39,561 nucleotides of DNA from an uncultured Chryseobacterium sp. (lineage in GTDB: Bacteria > Bacteroidota > Bacteroidia > Flavobacteriales > Weeksellaceae): the NCBI RefSeq assembly GCF_936933875.1, contig NZ_CAKZIK010000019.1, forward strand, positions 1-39,561, written 5' to 3'. The notes under the pieces are model-generated. The model had not been told where the DNA came from, searched no databases, and saw only the letters and a program-made list of their open reading frames with translations. Below, piece after piece: positions 1-7,578 of the stretch; position 1 is the stretch's first letter, and each line of letters opens with the position of its first letter. A program made the position numbers and the translations under genes.

Positions 1-111
1 TTTATAAGATACAAATTATGCTGTTTTCTAATCCTGTTTTTAAAAATAAATTAAAAAGTGGGTTTTGTTAAGGAACGACTAATTAGTAGTATTGTATGAA
101 AAATTAATACG

Positions 112-759
112 ATGTGCAACTATATTTCACTGCTTTCGGAAGCACAGGAACTTGAAGAATATTTCGGTGCAGAATACGTGGGAGAGCCTTACCATCGGGA
201 ATTCCGCATTAATGGCTTTGCCAATCCTAAAGTTCCCGTAATCCTGGACGAAAACACGGATAGGATTATCCCTGCGCAGTGGGGATTTCTTCCGTCCTGG
301 TCTAAAGAAACTAGCTTCGCCAAGAAAACCCTTAATGCCCGCATGGAGGAGGTACACGATAAACCTTCATACAAAAATTCGGTTAACAACCGCTGTTTAA
401 TTCTTGTGAATGCCTTCCACGAATGGAAACATCTTGATTCTAAAGGAAAGCAAAAGGACAATTATCTTATTAAAGTTAAAGATCAGCCTCTTTTTGCACT
501 TGGCGGGATTTACAACCTATGGAGAAATCCGGCCAATGATGAAGAAGTAATGACGGTCACCGTGGGAACGACAGATGCCAATCCTTTGATGGCAGAAATC
601 CACAACACCAAAAAGAGAATGCCGATTCTGCTATCAAAATCCAACCAATACCGATGGCTTGATGATGTTCCGGTAGAAGATTTTCTTTTCCCCTATTACA
701 ACCCCGAATTGGAAGCAGAAAACTTGACGAATTTGGAGGGCAATCTTACGTTGTTCTAA
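112..759 (+). CDS. SRAP-domain abasic-site protein (YedK/HMCES family)
   Basis: This 215-residue protein fits the SOS response-associated peptidase (SRAP) family, which crosslinks to abasic sites in single-stranded DNA through the N-terminal cysteine and so shields them during replication. The start is fixed by the family rule that Cys2 follows the initiator Met; the protein begins MCNYISL. The other expected active-site residues are present: Asn75 in LNARME, Glu104 in FHEWK and His164 in IHNTKKRMP. Length is normal for the family. The gene converges on the RHH gene with only one base between stop codons. A 10-bp palindrome ACTAATTAGT lies at 78-87 and may be an operator, with a poor TAGTATTG -7 match right after it. 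In mobile elements SRAP genes often accompany other DNA-processing genes, which suits this island. Family assignment is firm; the cellular role is inferred from homologues. Confidence 0.92.
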   Translation: MCNYISLLSEAQELEEYFGAEYVGEPYHREFRINGFANPKVPVILDENTDRIIPAQWGFLPSWSKETSFAKKTLNARMEEVHDKPSYKNSVNNRCLILVNAFHEWKHLDSKGKQKDNYLIKVKDQPLFALGGIYNLWRNPANDEEVMTVTVGTTDANPLMAEIHNTKKRMPILLSKSNQYRWLDDVPVEDFLFPYYNPELEAENLTNLEGNLTLF

Positions 760-760
760 G

Positions 761-982
761 TTAGAAATAGGTCTTTTCAATCGCTGAATTAATCAGCTCC
801 TTTAAACTCTTGCCTTGTTCTGCAGAAAGAAGCTTAAGTTGCTTCATGCGTTCTTTGGGAATATGCAAAGAGAACAACACTTCCTCTTTTTTTTCCTTAA
901 TGGATACGACTTTTTGCGTCGGTGTTTTTATTTGTGAAGCCTTTGCTTTGCCTATTAACGCTGAAAAATCTTGCTTTGCCAT
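761..982 (-). CDS. Small ribbon-helix-helix-like partner of ParA
   Basis: A 73-residue basic protein. The C-terminal half (about residues 35-72) has the pattern of a ribbon-helix-helix DNA-binding domain: a short beta segment (VLFSLHIP) followed by two helices (KERMKQLKLLSAEQ and SLKELINSAIEKT). The N-terminal 30 residues are lysine-rich and probably flexible, as in the ParG/CopG-type partners of small ParA proteins, where the tail stimulates the ATPase. It lies 25 bases downstream of the parA-like gene on the same strand, and the same 22-bp palindromic repeat precedes both genes. The likely job is centromere binding and autorepression of a plasmid-like partition module. No catalytic motif is visible. 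Assignment rests on pattern and neighbourhood. Confidence 0.7.
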   Translation of the reverse strand: MAKQDFSALIGKAKASQIKTPTQKVVSIKEKKEEVLFSLHIPKERMKQLKLLSAEQGKSLKELINSAIEKTYF

Positions 983-1010
983 ATTTATATAAATATATAA
1001 TTATATATTA
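983..1010. promoter_or_regulatory. AT-rich palindromic repeat, copy 1 (putative RHH operator/parS)
   Basis: Directly upstream of the RHH gene start codon. Bases 983-1004 are identical to 1597-1618. They contain the perfect 12-bp palindrome ATTTATATAAAT, and a second AT palindrome (TATATAATTATATA) follows. Position and duplication suggest an operator or partition site bound by the RHH protein. Confidence 0.5.
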
Positions 1011-1598
1011 TTTTTGAATTGAAAGTGTGAGGATTTCTTTGGTGAGATTATCGATTTGCTTTTGGGCTTTATTATGATCTTCCACACCATTTATTAAAAC
1101 CGATCTTGAAAATGCAACCAAATCAGAAATCATATTTTTAGAAACTTTTACATCATATTCCTGTAACTGATTTTTTATCTCTTTGGTAAGTGTTGTGTTT
1201 GGTTTTACCATATTGAAAACAATAATCGCCTTCTTTTCGTTTCCAGAATCTTTCACAATTTCAACGGTTGATCTTATCGCCAGTAAATCTAAAACTCCAG
1301 CTTTGGTTGGGATGATGATGACGTCGGAAAGTTTACATAATTCCGAAAGTTTGTCCGTCAAATAAGGTGGAGTATCAATGAATATAAAATCGTAATCCTC
1401 TTTTTGAATTTTCTTTAAATCAAAACCAGAAAAAATCGGAACTTCTGAAAGTTCTTTAATGTTCATTAACGACCCTTGCCTGTCCATATCAACAATACAA
1501 ACTTTTGCATTTTCTCTTAAGTTTGTAGCCAAATTGAATGTAAGTGTAGATTTGCCAACACCGCCTTTTTGATGGGTAATTAAAATTGTTTTTGCCAT
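1008..1598 (-). CDS. ParA/Soj-family partition ATPase
   Basis: A 196-residue P-loop ATPase of the MinD/ParA class. The deviant Walker A motif with signature lysine is at residues 9-16 (HQKGGVGKS) and the Walker A' region follows with VDMDRQGS near residue 38. The Walker B region FIFIDTPPYL lies near residue 73. Such proteins form ATP-dependent patterns on the nucleoid and move DNA-bound cargo. The short length and the absence of an N-terminal HTH match the small ParA type of plasmids and integrative elements, which depend on a separate small DNA-binding partner; here that is the adjacent RHH protein. The upstream bases (1597-1640) carry the repeated palindrome. It could segregate or stabilise a mobile element, now perhaps a remnant, because no replication gene is visible. 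Confidence 0.88.
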   Translation of the reverse strand: MAKTILITHQKGGVGKSTLTFNLATNLRENAKVCIVDMDRQGSLMNIKELSEVPIFSGFDLKKIQKEDYDFIFIDTPPYLTDKLSELCKLSDVIIIPTKAGVLDLLAIRSTVEIVKDSGNEKKAIIVFNMVKPNTTLTKEIKNQLQEYDVKVSKNMISDLVAFSRSVLINGVEDHNKAQKQIDNLTKEILTLSIQK

Positions 1599-1640
1599 TT
1601 ATATAAATATATAATTATGTAAATATATAAATAAATAATC
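1597..1640. promoter_or_regulatory. AT-rich palindromic repeat, copy 2 (putative RHH operator/parS)
   Basis: Bases 1597-1618 repeat 983-1004 exactly and overlap the parA start codon. The block extends rightwards with a second AAATATATAA unit and further AT-rich sequence. Two matching sites in front of two genes of one module suggest coordinated autorepression or a centromere-like site. Confidence 0.5.
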
Positions 1641-1690
1641 TATTGCATACATTTATAAACAAAAGTCAATCAAAAGAAAATAAAAATTCT

Positions 1691-1698
1691 TAAATTTG
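1691..1698 (+). promoter_or_regulatory. Putative -7 element of the hsdR operon
   Basis: TAAATTTG matches the Bacteroidota TAnnTTTG -7 consensus and lies 20 bases before the hsdR start codon. No good TTTG-type -33 element is evident. Confidence 0.4.
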
Positions 1699-1718
1699 AA
1701 ATTCTATCATTTTATTGA

Positions 1719-4091
1719 ATGGATAAAAAATTACTCTCTGAAAGAGATATTTGCACGAAATTCATAACTCCCGCTCTTGAAAATTCAGAGTGGGATAAAT
1801 TTCGTCAATTCAAAGAGGAAGTTAATTTTACAGATGGTAGAATTATTATTCGTGGAAAGCTTTCTACGAGAGGAAAAAGGAAAAGGGCAGATTACATACT
1901 CTATTACAAACCCAATATTCCAATTGGGATTATTGAGGTTAAAGAAAATAACCATTCCGTGGGAGCTGGAATGCAACAAGCTTTAGAGTATGCCGATATT
2001 TTGGATTTACCTTTTGTCTTTTCTACGAATGGAGATCGATTTTTATTTCACGATAAAACAAATTCCGAAAATCTTGAAAGTGAAATTGAATTAACTGATT
2101 TTCCATCTCCCGAAGTTTTATGGGAAAAATACTTGAAACACAAAGGCATTGCAACTAATGAAGCAAAAAAGGTTGTGGAGCAAGATTATTTCTTTGACGG
2201 TTCAGGAAGATCTCCAAGATATTATCAACAAAATGCAGTTAATTTAACGCTTGAAGCCATTGCGAAAGGACAAAATAGAATCCTTTTAGTAATGGCGACA
2301 GGAACTGGTAAAACTTATACGGCATTCCAAATTGTTCATCGACTTTGGAAGTCAAAAACGAAGAAGCGAATTTTGTTTTTGGCGGATCGAAATGCTTTGA
2401 TTGACCAAACTAAACGTGGGGATTTTAAGCACTTCAAAGATAAAATGACGATTGTTCAAAAAAGGCAGGTCGATAAATCTTATGAAGTTTACTTGGCAAT
2501 TTATCAAGGATTGACCGGAACGGAGGAAGAAAAAAATATTTTTAAGCAGTTTAGCAAAGACTTTTTCGATTTAATTGTGATCGACGAATGTCATCGTGGA
2601 AGTGCAAATGAAGATTCTGCTTGGCGTGAAGTTTTAACCTATTTTGAATCCGCCACTCAAATCGGTTTAACTGCGACTCCAAAAGAAACGGACACAATCA
2701 GTAATTCTGAATATTTTGGAGAACCAATTTATACTTACACTTTAAAACAAGGTATCGAAGACGGATTTCTTGCACCTTATCAAGTTGTGAGAGTAAGTAT
2801 TGATGTGGATTTAGAAGGTTATAGACCTGATAAGAATAAGAAAGACAAAGACGGAAATATTGTTGAAGATCGAATCTACAATCGCAAAGATTATGACCGC
2901 AATTTGGTTATAGACGAAAGAACACAAATTGTTGCTCAAAAAGTGACAGAGTTTCTTAAAAATTCCGGGCGTTTCCAAAAAACTATCGTCTTTTGCCGCG
3001 ATGTGGATCATGCGGAAAGAATGCGCTCCGCTTTGGCCAATCTGAATTCGGATTTGGTAGGGCAAAATCATAAATATGTGATGCGGATTACAGGTGACAA
3101 TGATGAAGGTAAACGCGAACTCGATAATTTTATTGATCCCGAACAGACTTATCCCGTTATTGCCACCACTTCCGAACTGATGACGACCGGAGTTGATGCC
3201 CAAACGTGTAAACTGATTGTTTTGGATACGGAAATCGGTTCAATGACGAAGTTTAAACAGATTGTGGGGCGTGGAACAAGAGTGAACGAAGAGTTCGGAA
3301 AACTGTATTTTACCATTATGGATTTCCGCAATGCGACGGACAAATTCGCAGATAAAGATTTTGATGGCGATCCGGTGAGGATTAAGGAAATTAAAGGTGA
3401 TGAACCAATTACAGGCGATAACGATCCTGCTGAAGATGATGAACCTAATGATGTCGAAAAACCCGTTGTAAAAGATCCACCCGAAAATTACGGTAATGAT
3501 GATCCATTCACAAAGAAAAAAACAAAACTTCAGAAAATCTATATCAACGGTGTGGACGTCACCATCTTAAATTCCCGTGAAATGTATTTCGACAAGGATG
3601 GAAAACCTGTCACGATGAGCATGAAAGACTATACCAAGTCGCTGTTAAGTGAAAAGTATGAATCGCTCGACCAATTTCTGAACCTTTGGAAATCAGCCGA
3701 CCGTAAGGAAGCTCTCATTGAGGAACTGAATGAGCAGGGAATTCCCGTTGAAGAACTGCTGAAAGCCGTAAACCGCGAATGCGATCTGTTCGATATTATT
3801 TGCCACGTTGCCTTCGACCAAAAGCCGTTGACACGGAAAGAACGAGCCAACAATGTGAAGAAGCGCAACTATTTTACAAAATACGGCGAAAAAGCAAGAG
3901 CAGTGATTGAAGCACTTATCGAAAAATACGCCGATGAAGGTATCGAAAATATTGAAAGTATGGAAGTGCTGAAACTGAATCCGCTTTCAGATTTTGGTTC
4001 GCCACTCGAAATTGTAAAATCTTTTGGTGGGAAAGATCAGTATCTGCAGGCTGTGCGTGAACTGGAAGATGAAATTTATTCGTTTGCGTAA
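1719..4091 (+). CDS. hsdR: Type I restriction enzyme, R subunit (HsdR)
   Basis: A 790-residue motor and nuclease subunit that translocates DNA and cuts it at a distance from an unmethylated site. The N-terminal nuclease domain has the PD-(D/E)XK residues Asp58 (RADYIL) and Glu73-Val-Lys75 (IIEVK). The helicase part follows, with Walker A TGTGKT (Lys198), the DECH box at 289-292 and GLTATP motif III. A second RecA-like domain spans about 380-530, with motif VI in QIVGRGTR. The C-terminal 200 residues resemble the EcoEI-type HsdR C-terminal domain. It opens an operon in which hsdM and hsdS come only after three other genes. Composition shifts by eye from AT-rich in the first 1.2 kb to more GC-rich afterwards, which may reflect recombination. 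Confidence 0.95.
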   Translation: MDKKLLSERDICTKFITPALENSEWDKFRQFKEEVNFTDGRIIIRGKLSTRGKRKRADYILYYKPNIPIGIIEVKENNHSVGAGMQQALEYADILDLPFVFSTNGDRFLFHDKTNSENLESEIELTDFPSPEVLWEKYLKHKGIATNEAKKVVEQDYFFDGSGRSPRYYQQNAVNLTLEAIAKGQNRILLVMATGTGKTYTAFQIVHRLWKSKTKKRILFLADRNALIDQTKRGDFKHFKDKMTIVQKRQVDKSYEVYLAIYQGLTGTEEEKNIFKQFSKDFFDLIVIDECHRGSANEDSAWREVLTYFESATQIGLTATPKETDTISNSEYFGEPIYTYTLKQGIEDGFLAPYQVVRVSIDVDLEGYRPDKNKKDKDGNIVEDRIYNRKDYDRNLVIDERTQIVAQKVTEFLKNSGRFQKTIVFCRDVDHAERMRSALANLNSDLVGQNHKYVMRITGDNDEGKRELDNFIDPEQTYPVIATTSELMTTGVDAQTCKLIVLDTEIGSMTKFKQIVGRGTRVNEEFGKLYFTIMDFRNATDKFADKDFDGDPVRIKEIKGDEPITGDNDPAEDDEPNDVEKPVVKDPPENYGNDDPFTKKKTKLQKIYINGVDVTILNSREMYFDKDGKPVTMSMKDYTKSLLSEKYESLDQFLNLWKSADRKEALIEELNEQGIPVEELLKAVNRECDLFDIICHVAFDQKPLTRKERANNVKKRNYFTKYGEKARAVIEALIEKYADEGIENIESMEVLKLNPLSDFGSPLEIVKSFGGKDQYLQAVRELEDEIYSFA

Positions 4092-4093
4092 AT

Positions 4094-4504
4094 ATGTGTT
4101 CGGTCTCAGATAAAATTGTCTTGTGCACCTGCAAAGTTTCAAATGTTGAAAATTTGAAGCATTATTGGATGCTGTTCCGGTATAATCCCGAAAAAGGAGA
4201 AATAATTGTGGGACAGCCTATTTCTTGGGAAACGCTCCTTCAAATTAACAATCCCGATAATCCCAAGATACTTTTGAAGAAGCTTAACGAACAGAATATT
4301 TTTGACAAACCACTTGAGTTTTTTGAAAAGGACAGATTGCTGATTTCGGTTCAGTTTAGAGAGAATGAGTGCCGGACTGACTACGGTTTTGAGTATAAAA
4401 AAGGCAAATGGAAAATTAAGGAATTTGATTATTTCGGATGGATGGCAGAACATTATGAGTTTAAAGAAGGAAAAATAGAAAACGCTGTAGCAAGAGGAAA
4501 ATGA
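4094..4504 (+). CDS. Unrecognised 136-residue protein in the type I RM operon
   Basis: I do not recognise this family with confidence. The protein is soluble in appearance, with no signal peptide or membrane segment, and is rich in aromatic and charged residues. Trp and Tyr cluster in LKHYWMLFRYNPEKGE near the N-terminus, and FDYFGWMAEHYEF lies near the C-terminus. It begins two bases after the hsdR stop and its own stop overlaps the next start (ATGA), so it is translated as part of the operon. It sits with two nuclease-like genes in an AT-rich block between hsdR and hsdM. The position suggests an accessory defence role or an accessory of the neighbouring nucleases, but the sequence itself shows no activity. 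Confidence 0.75.
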   Translation: MCSVSDKIVLCTCKVSNVENLKHYWMLFRYNPEKGEIIVGQPISWETLLQINNPDNPKILLKKLNEQNIFDKPLEFFEKDRLLISVQFRENECRTDYGFEYKKGKWKIKEFDYFGWMAEHYEFKEGKIENAVARGK

Positions 4505-5055
4505 TTGATATAAAAAATGCTGCAAAAAGTTACATCGAAAATCTTACAGCAACATTAGAAAGGGTTGCCAAATATTCAGAAGGCATATCTTTTCAAAAAA
4601 TAAAGTTAGACTTCGTTGACTACCAAGAATCTCATTTAAAAATATTGGATAAAAGCAACGGTATTTATATGATTGCCTTATCTGAAAATTGCAGTATAAA
4701 ACCTGAAAAAATTTGCAGCAAGGTAAATTCGTTTAAGAAAAATAAAAGGAAATACAAATTTCCAAAAGTTAATGAGAAAAATTGTGTAGGTGAAAACAGA
4801 ATTCTTTACATAGGTAAATCCAAAGGGAATATGAAGAAAAGGATTGAGGCTCATCTAGGTCTTGCAAACCCTTCAACTTATGCCTTACAGTTGAAATTTT
4901 GGGGAGAAGACAATTATCTGAAAGATGCGAAACTTGAAATTCATTACGCGTTTGTAGAGATGCCCGATGAAGACATTGAAACCGATATACTGGAAATTCT
5001 CGAAACCGCCTTACACAAAAATTATAAACCAATGCTCGGAAGAAGCGGGCATTAA
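4501..5055 (+). CDS. GIY-YIG nuclease-like protein
   Basis: A 184-residue protein with a recognisable GIY-YIG pattern in its last 130 residues. GIY is at 54-56 and YIG at 103-105, with an unusually long insert between them. The conserved Arg is at 114 (MKKRIEAH), Glu168 (ILETALH) is in the metal-binding position, and Asn174 lies near the end. GIY-YIG enzymes cut DNA using a tyrosine and a single metal ion. The first 50 residues are predicted helical and have no known match. Its start overlaps the preceding stop by four bases and it ends 19 bases before the PD-(D/E)XK gene. It may be a stand-alone restriction or homing-type nuclease captured in the RM operon. Fold assignment is good; target and role are unknown. 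Confidence 0.75.
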   Translation: MIDIKNAAKSYIENLTATLERVAKYSEGISFQKIKLDFVDYQESHLKILDKSNGIYMIALSENCSIKPEKICSKVNSFKKNKRKYKFPKVNEKNCVGENRILYIGKSKGNMKKRIEAHLGLANPSTYALQLKFWGEDNYLKDAKLEIHYAFVEMPDEDIETDILEILETALHKNYKPMLGRSGH

Positions 5056-5074
5056 ATATGTTTAAACTCAGAAA

Positions 5075-6133
5075 ATGAAAGTAGCAGAAAAATCATCTTT
5101 ACATTTTATTAAATATGAAAAAATGCTTCTCAATTTTAGAAAAATAAATAAAATTGAAGTAAATGCACCAACCTATATGGAAATTGCAGGCTACCCACAT
5201 TTTGAAAATGTTAGTAGCAATATCCTGAGTTTTTTCCTGAATACAAATCAAAAACATAAGCTAAATGATTTGGTTCTAAAATCTCTTTTGCAATGCATTG
5301 AAGGATTTGATGAAACAGCCTATCAGTTAAAAACTAATAATATCTATAGGGAATATGGTATCAGCAACTTAAAGCGTATTGATATTCTTGTCGAATGCCC
5401 TGAGATGTGCGTTAGTATTGAAAATAAAATATTTCATTGGTTACACAACGATTTAGAAATTTACGAAGCTGATATTAATAGAAAATTCTTTGGTAACAAA
5501 ACTTTTCATGTTGTTTTGTCATTAAAGAAAGAAAACGTTATAGGAAGTTTCGTAAGTATAACCTATGAAGAATTTTTTGAAAAAGTTAAAAGTAACTTAG
5601 GTCAATACATCTTAAAAGGAGAAAGCAACTATCTTGCTTTTTTACTGGATTACATGAAAACTATTGAAAATCATTTCAAAATGGAAGAGATCAACAAAGA
5701 GATGTTTGCTTTTCTAATGGACAATTCAGAAACTATAACTGAACTACAAAACGAGAAAGTGAAACTGGAAAACAGCCTCTATAGAACTGTAAACCAATTA
5801 AGTCAAAGAATTAATTTTGAAGATGCATTGGTTAAAGTTTGGCGATATGAACGTTATGTAATTGTTTATGATTTCCTTATAGAAGATTCAAAGATTGCCG
5901 TTGATATTAACGTCGATTATGATAAACTAACTGTAGATATTTTTGAAAGAGGGAGAAGCAGCAATAACGAAGTCTTAAGTAAGACACAGCTTATCAAAAA
6001 TTACAGTTTTGCAAGGAATCATCGTGGTTATGTCCTTTTAAATGAAAGTAAAAACTTTTTTGATTTAAATTTAGATGAAGTTGCAGTTGCAGAAACAATA
6101 CATAACTATCTAACTCAAATAAAAATCTCATGA
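5075..6133 (+). CDS. PD-(D/E)XK nuclease superfamily protein
   Basis: A 352-residue protein resembling the PDDEXK_4-type family of defence-associated nucleases. The hallmark N-terminal motif FENVSSNILSFFL is at 43-55. The catalytic triad reads Asp103 (KRIDILVE) followed by Glu116-Asn-Lys118 (VSIENKI). A conserved later segment, FHVVLSLKK, follows. The C-terminal 130 residues include a short coiled coil (LQNEKVKLENSL) and a beta-rich tail. The gene ends in a four-base ATGA overlap with hsdM, so translation is coupled to the methylase subunit. Placement between hsdR and hsdM suggests that it either shares the methylation protection of the RM system or is an independent defence gene inserted here. 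Confidence 0.75.
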   Translation: MKVAEKSSLHFIKYEKMLLNFRKINKIEVNAPTYMEIAGYPHFENVSSNILSFFLNTNQKHKLNDLVLKSLLQCIEGFDETAYQLKTNNIYREYGISNLKRIDILVECPEMCVSIENKIFHWLHNDLEIYEADINRKFFGNKTFHVVLSLKKENVIGSFVSITYEEFFEKVKSNLGQYILKGESNYLAFLLDYMKTIENHFKMEEINKEMFAFLMDNSETITELQNEKVKLENSLYRTVNQLSQRINFEDALVKVWRYERYVIVYDFLIEDSKIAVDINVDYDKLTVDIFERGRSSNNEVLSKTQLIKNYSFARNHRGYVLLNESKNFFDLNLDEVAVAETIHNYLTQIKIS

Positions 6134-7578
6134 GCATATCCGGAGTTTTAGAATCCATCCGAAAAATAATGTGGCAGGACAGCGGTCTGAACGGCGACGC
6201 ACAGCGGCTGGAACAATTGGGCTGGATGCTTTTCCTGAAAGTATTCTGCGACAAAGATCAGGAACTGGAACTGATGCAGGAAAATTACGAATCGCCCATT
6301 CCTGCCGAATTCCGCTGGGAAAACTGGGCAGCAGATGATGAAGGTTTAACAGGTGACGAACTGCTTGAATTTATCGACCGAAAACTCTTTCCTGCACTGC
6401 GCGACATCGACTTAAGCACCGGAAATCAGCGTGCCGTGATTGTGCATGAGGTTTTTGCCGGCAACAACAACTATATGAAAAGCGGCATCAACATCCGCAA
6501 AGTGCTGAACAAACTCAACGAGATCGACTTCAACTCGTCTAAAGACCGCCACGATTTTGGCGATGTGTACGAAACTTTACTCAAGGACCTGCAGAGCGCC
6601 GGAAAATCGGGAGAATTTTATACCCCGAGAGCCATCACGCAGTTCATCACGAAAATGATCGATCCCAAACTCGGTGAAAAAGTGCTGGATCCGGCTTGCG
6701 GAACCGGCGGCTATCTTACCGGCGTTATCGAACATCTTTCGGCACAGGTTAAAAGTGTGGAAGACCATAAAATTTTGCAGGAAAGCATCAAAGGGTGGGA
6801 ATACAAACCGTTGCCGTATCTTTTGGCAACCACCAATCTCATTCTTCACGATATTGAAGTTCCCGATATTACTTACCGCGATTCTCTCGATCAGCCTTTA
6901 TCACAATACCGCGAAATAGACCGTGTGGATATTATTGAAGCCAATCCGCCATTTGGAGGCATTGTGGCGAACAGCAACGAAAACAATTTTCCGCAGAGTT
7001 ACCGCACTAAGGAATCTGCAGATCTGTTTCTGATTCTGATGATTCATTTGCTGAAAGTGGGTGGAAGAGCCGGAATTGTTTTGCCCGACGGTTCACTTAC
7101 CGGAGACGGCGTGAAAATGCGGGTGCGCGAAAAACTGTTGAAAGACTGCCGCCTTCATACCATTATCCGTTTGCCGAACTCGGTCTTTCAGCCGTATGCA
7201 ACGGTAGCGACCAATCTTCTGTTTTTCGAAAAACTGCATCACAACAACGAAACCGCAGGTTTTGCCACGCAGGAAGTCTGGTATTACGAACACCGCTTAC
7301 CGGAAGGACAAAAATCTTACAGCAAAACCAAACCCATCCGAGAAGAAGAATTTGAGCCGATAAAACTGTGGTGGAACAACCGCACCGAAAGTGACATCTG
7401 CTGGAAAGTTGATATTGAAACTTTGAAAGCCCGCAATTTTGATTTGGACATTAAAAACCCGAACAAAACCGAGGAAACTATAGAACATACTTCTGCTGAA
7501 CTGATGCAGAAACTGTCGGATTCTTTCCATAAATCTGAAGATTTGCTGGCGAAACTTAAAATGGCTACAGCAGAATGA
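6130..7578 (+). CDS. hsdM: Type I restriction-modification, M subunit (HsdM)
   Basis: A 482-residue N6-adenine DNA methyltransferase. An N-terminal helical HsdM_N domain spans about residues 5-140 (LESIRKIMWQDSGLNGDAQR). The methylase domain then shows motif I DPACGTGG from 187 and the catalytic NPPF motif at 272-275. HsdM forms M2S1 with HsdS to methylate the target and joins HsdR to restrict. It overlaps the previous gene and hsdS by four bases each. The gene is clearly more GC-rich than the 2 kb before it, which supports the view that the preceding three-gene block was inserted between hsdR and hsdM. Confidence 0.96.
   Translation: MSISGVLESIRKIMWQDSGLNGDAQRLEQLGWMLFLKVFCDKDQELELMQENYESPIPAEFRWENWAADDEGLTGDELLEFIDRKLFPALRDIDLSTGNQRAVIVHEVFAGNNNYMKSGINIRKVLNKLNEIDFNSSKDRHDFGDVYETLLKDLQSAGKSGEFYTPRAITQFITKMIDPKLGEKVLDPACGTGGYLTGVIEHLSAQVKSVEDHKILQESIKGWEYKPLPYLLATTNLILHDIEVPDITYRDSLDQPLSQYREIDRVDIIEANPPFGGIVANSNENNFPQSYRTKESADLFLILMIHLLKVGGRAGIVLPDGSLTGDGVKMRVREKLLKDCRLHTIIRLPNSVFQPYATVATNLLFFEKLHHNNETAGFATQEVWYYEHRLPEGQKSYSKTKPIREEEFEPIKLWWNNRTESDICWKVDIETLKARNFDLDIKNPNKTEETIEHTSAELMQKLSDSFHKSEDLLAKLKMATAE

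Noticed and set aside
4094..4504. CRISPR type III-associated small protein
   Set aside because: The aromatic-rich sequence gave a vague resemblance only, and no type III cas gene is nearby.
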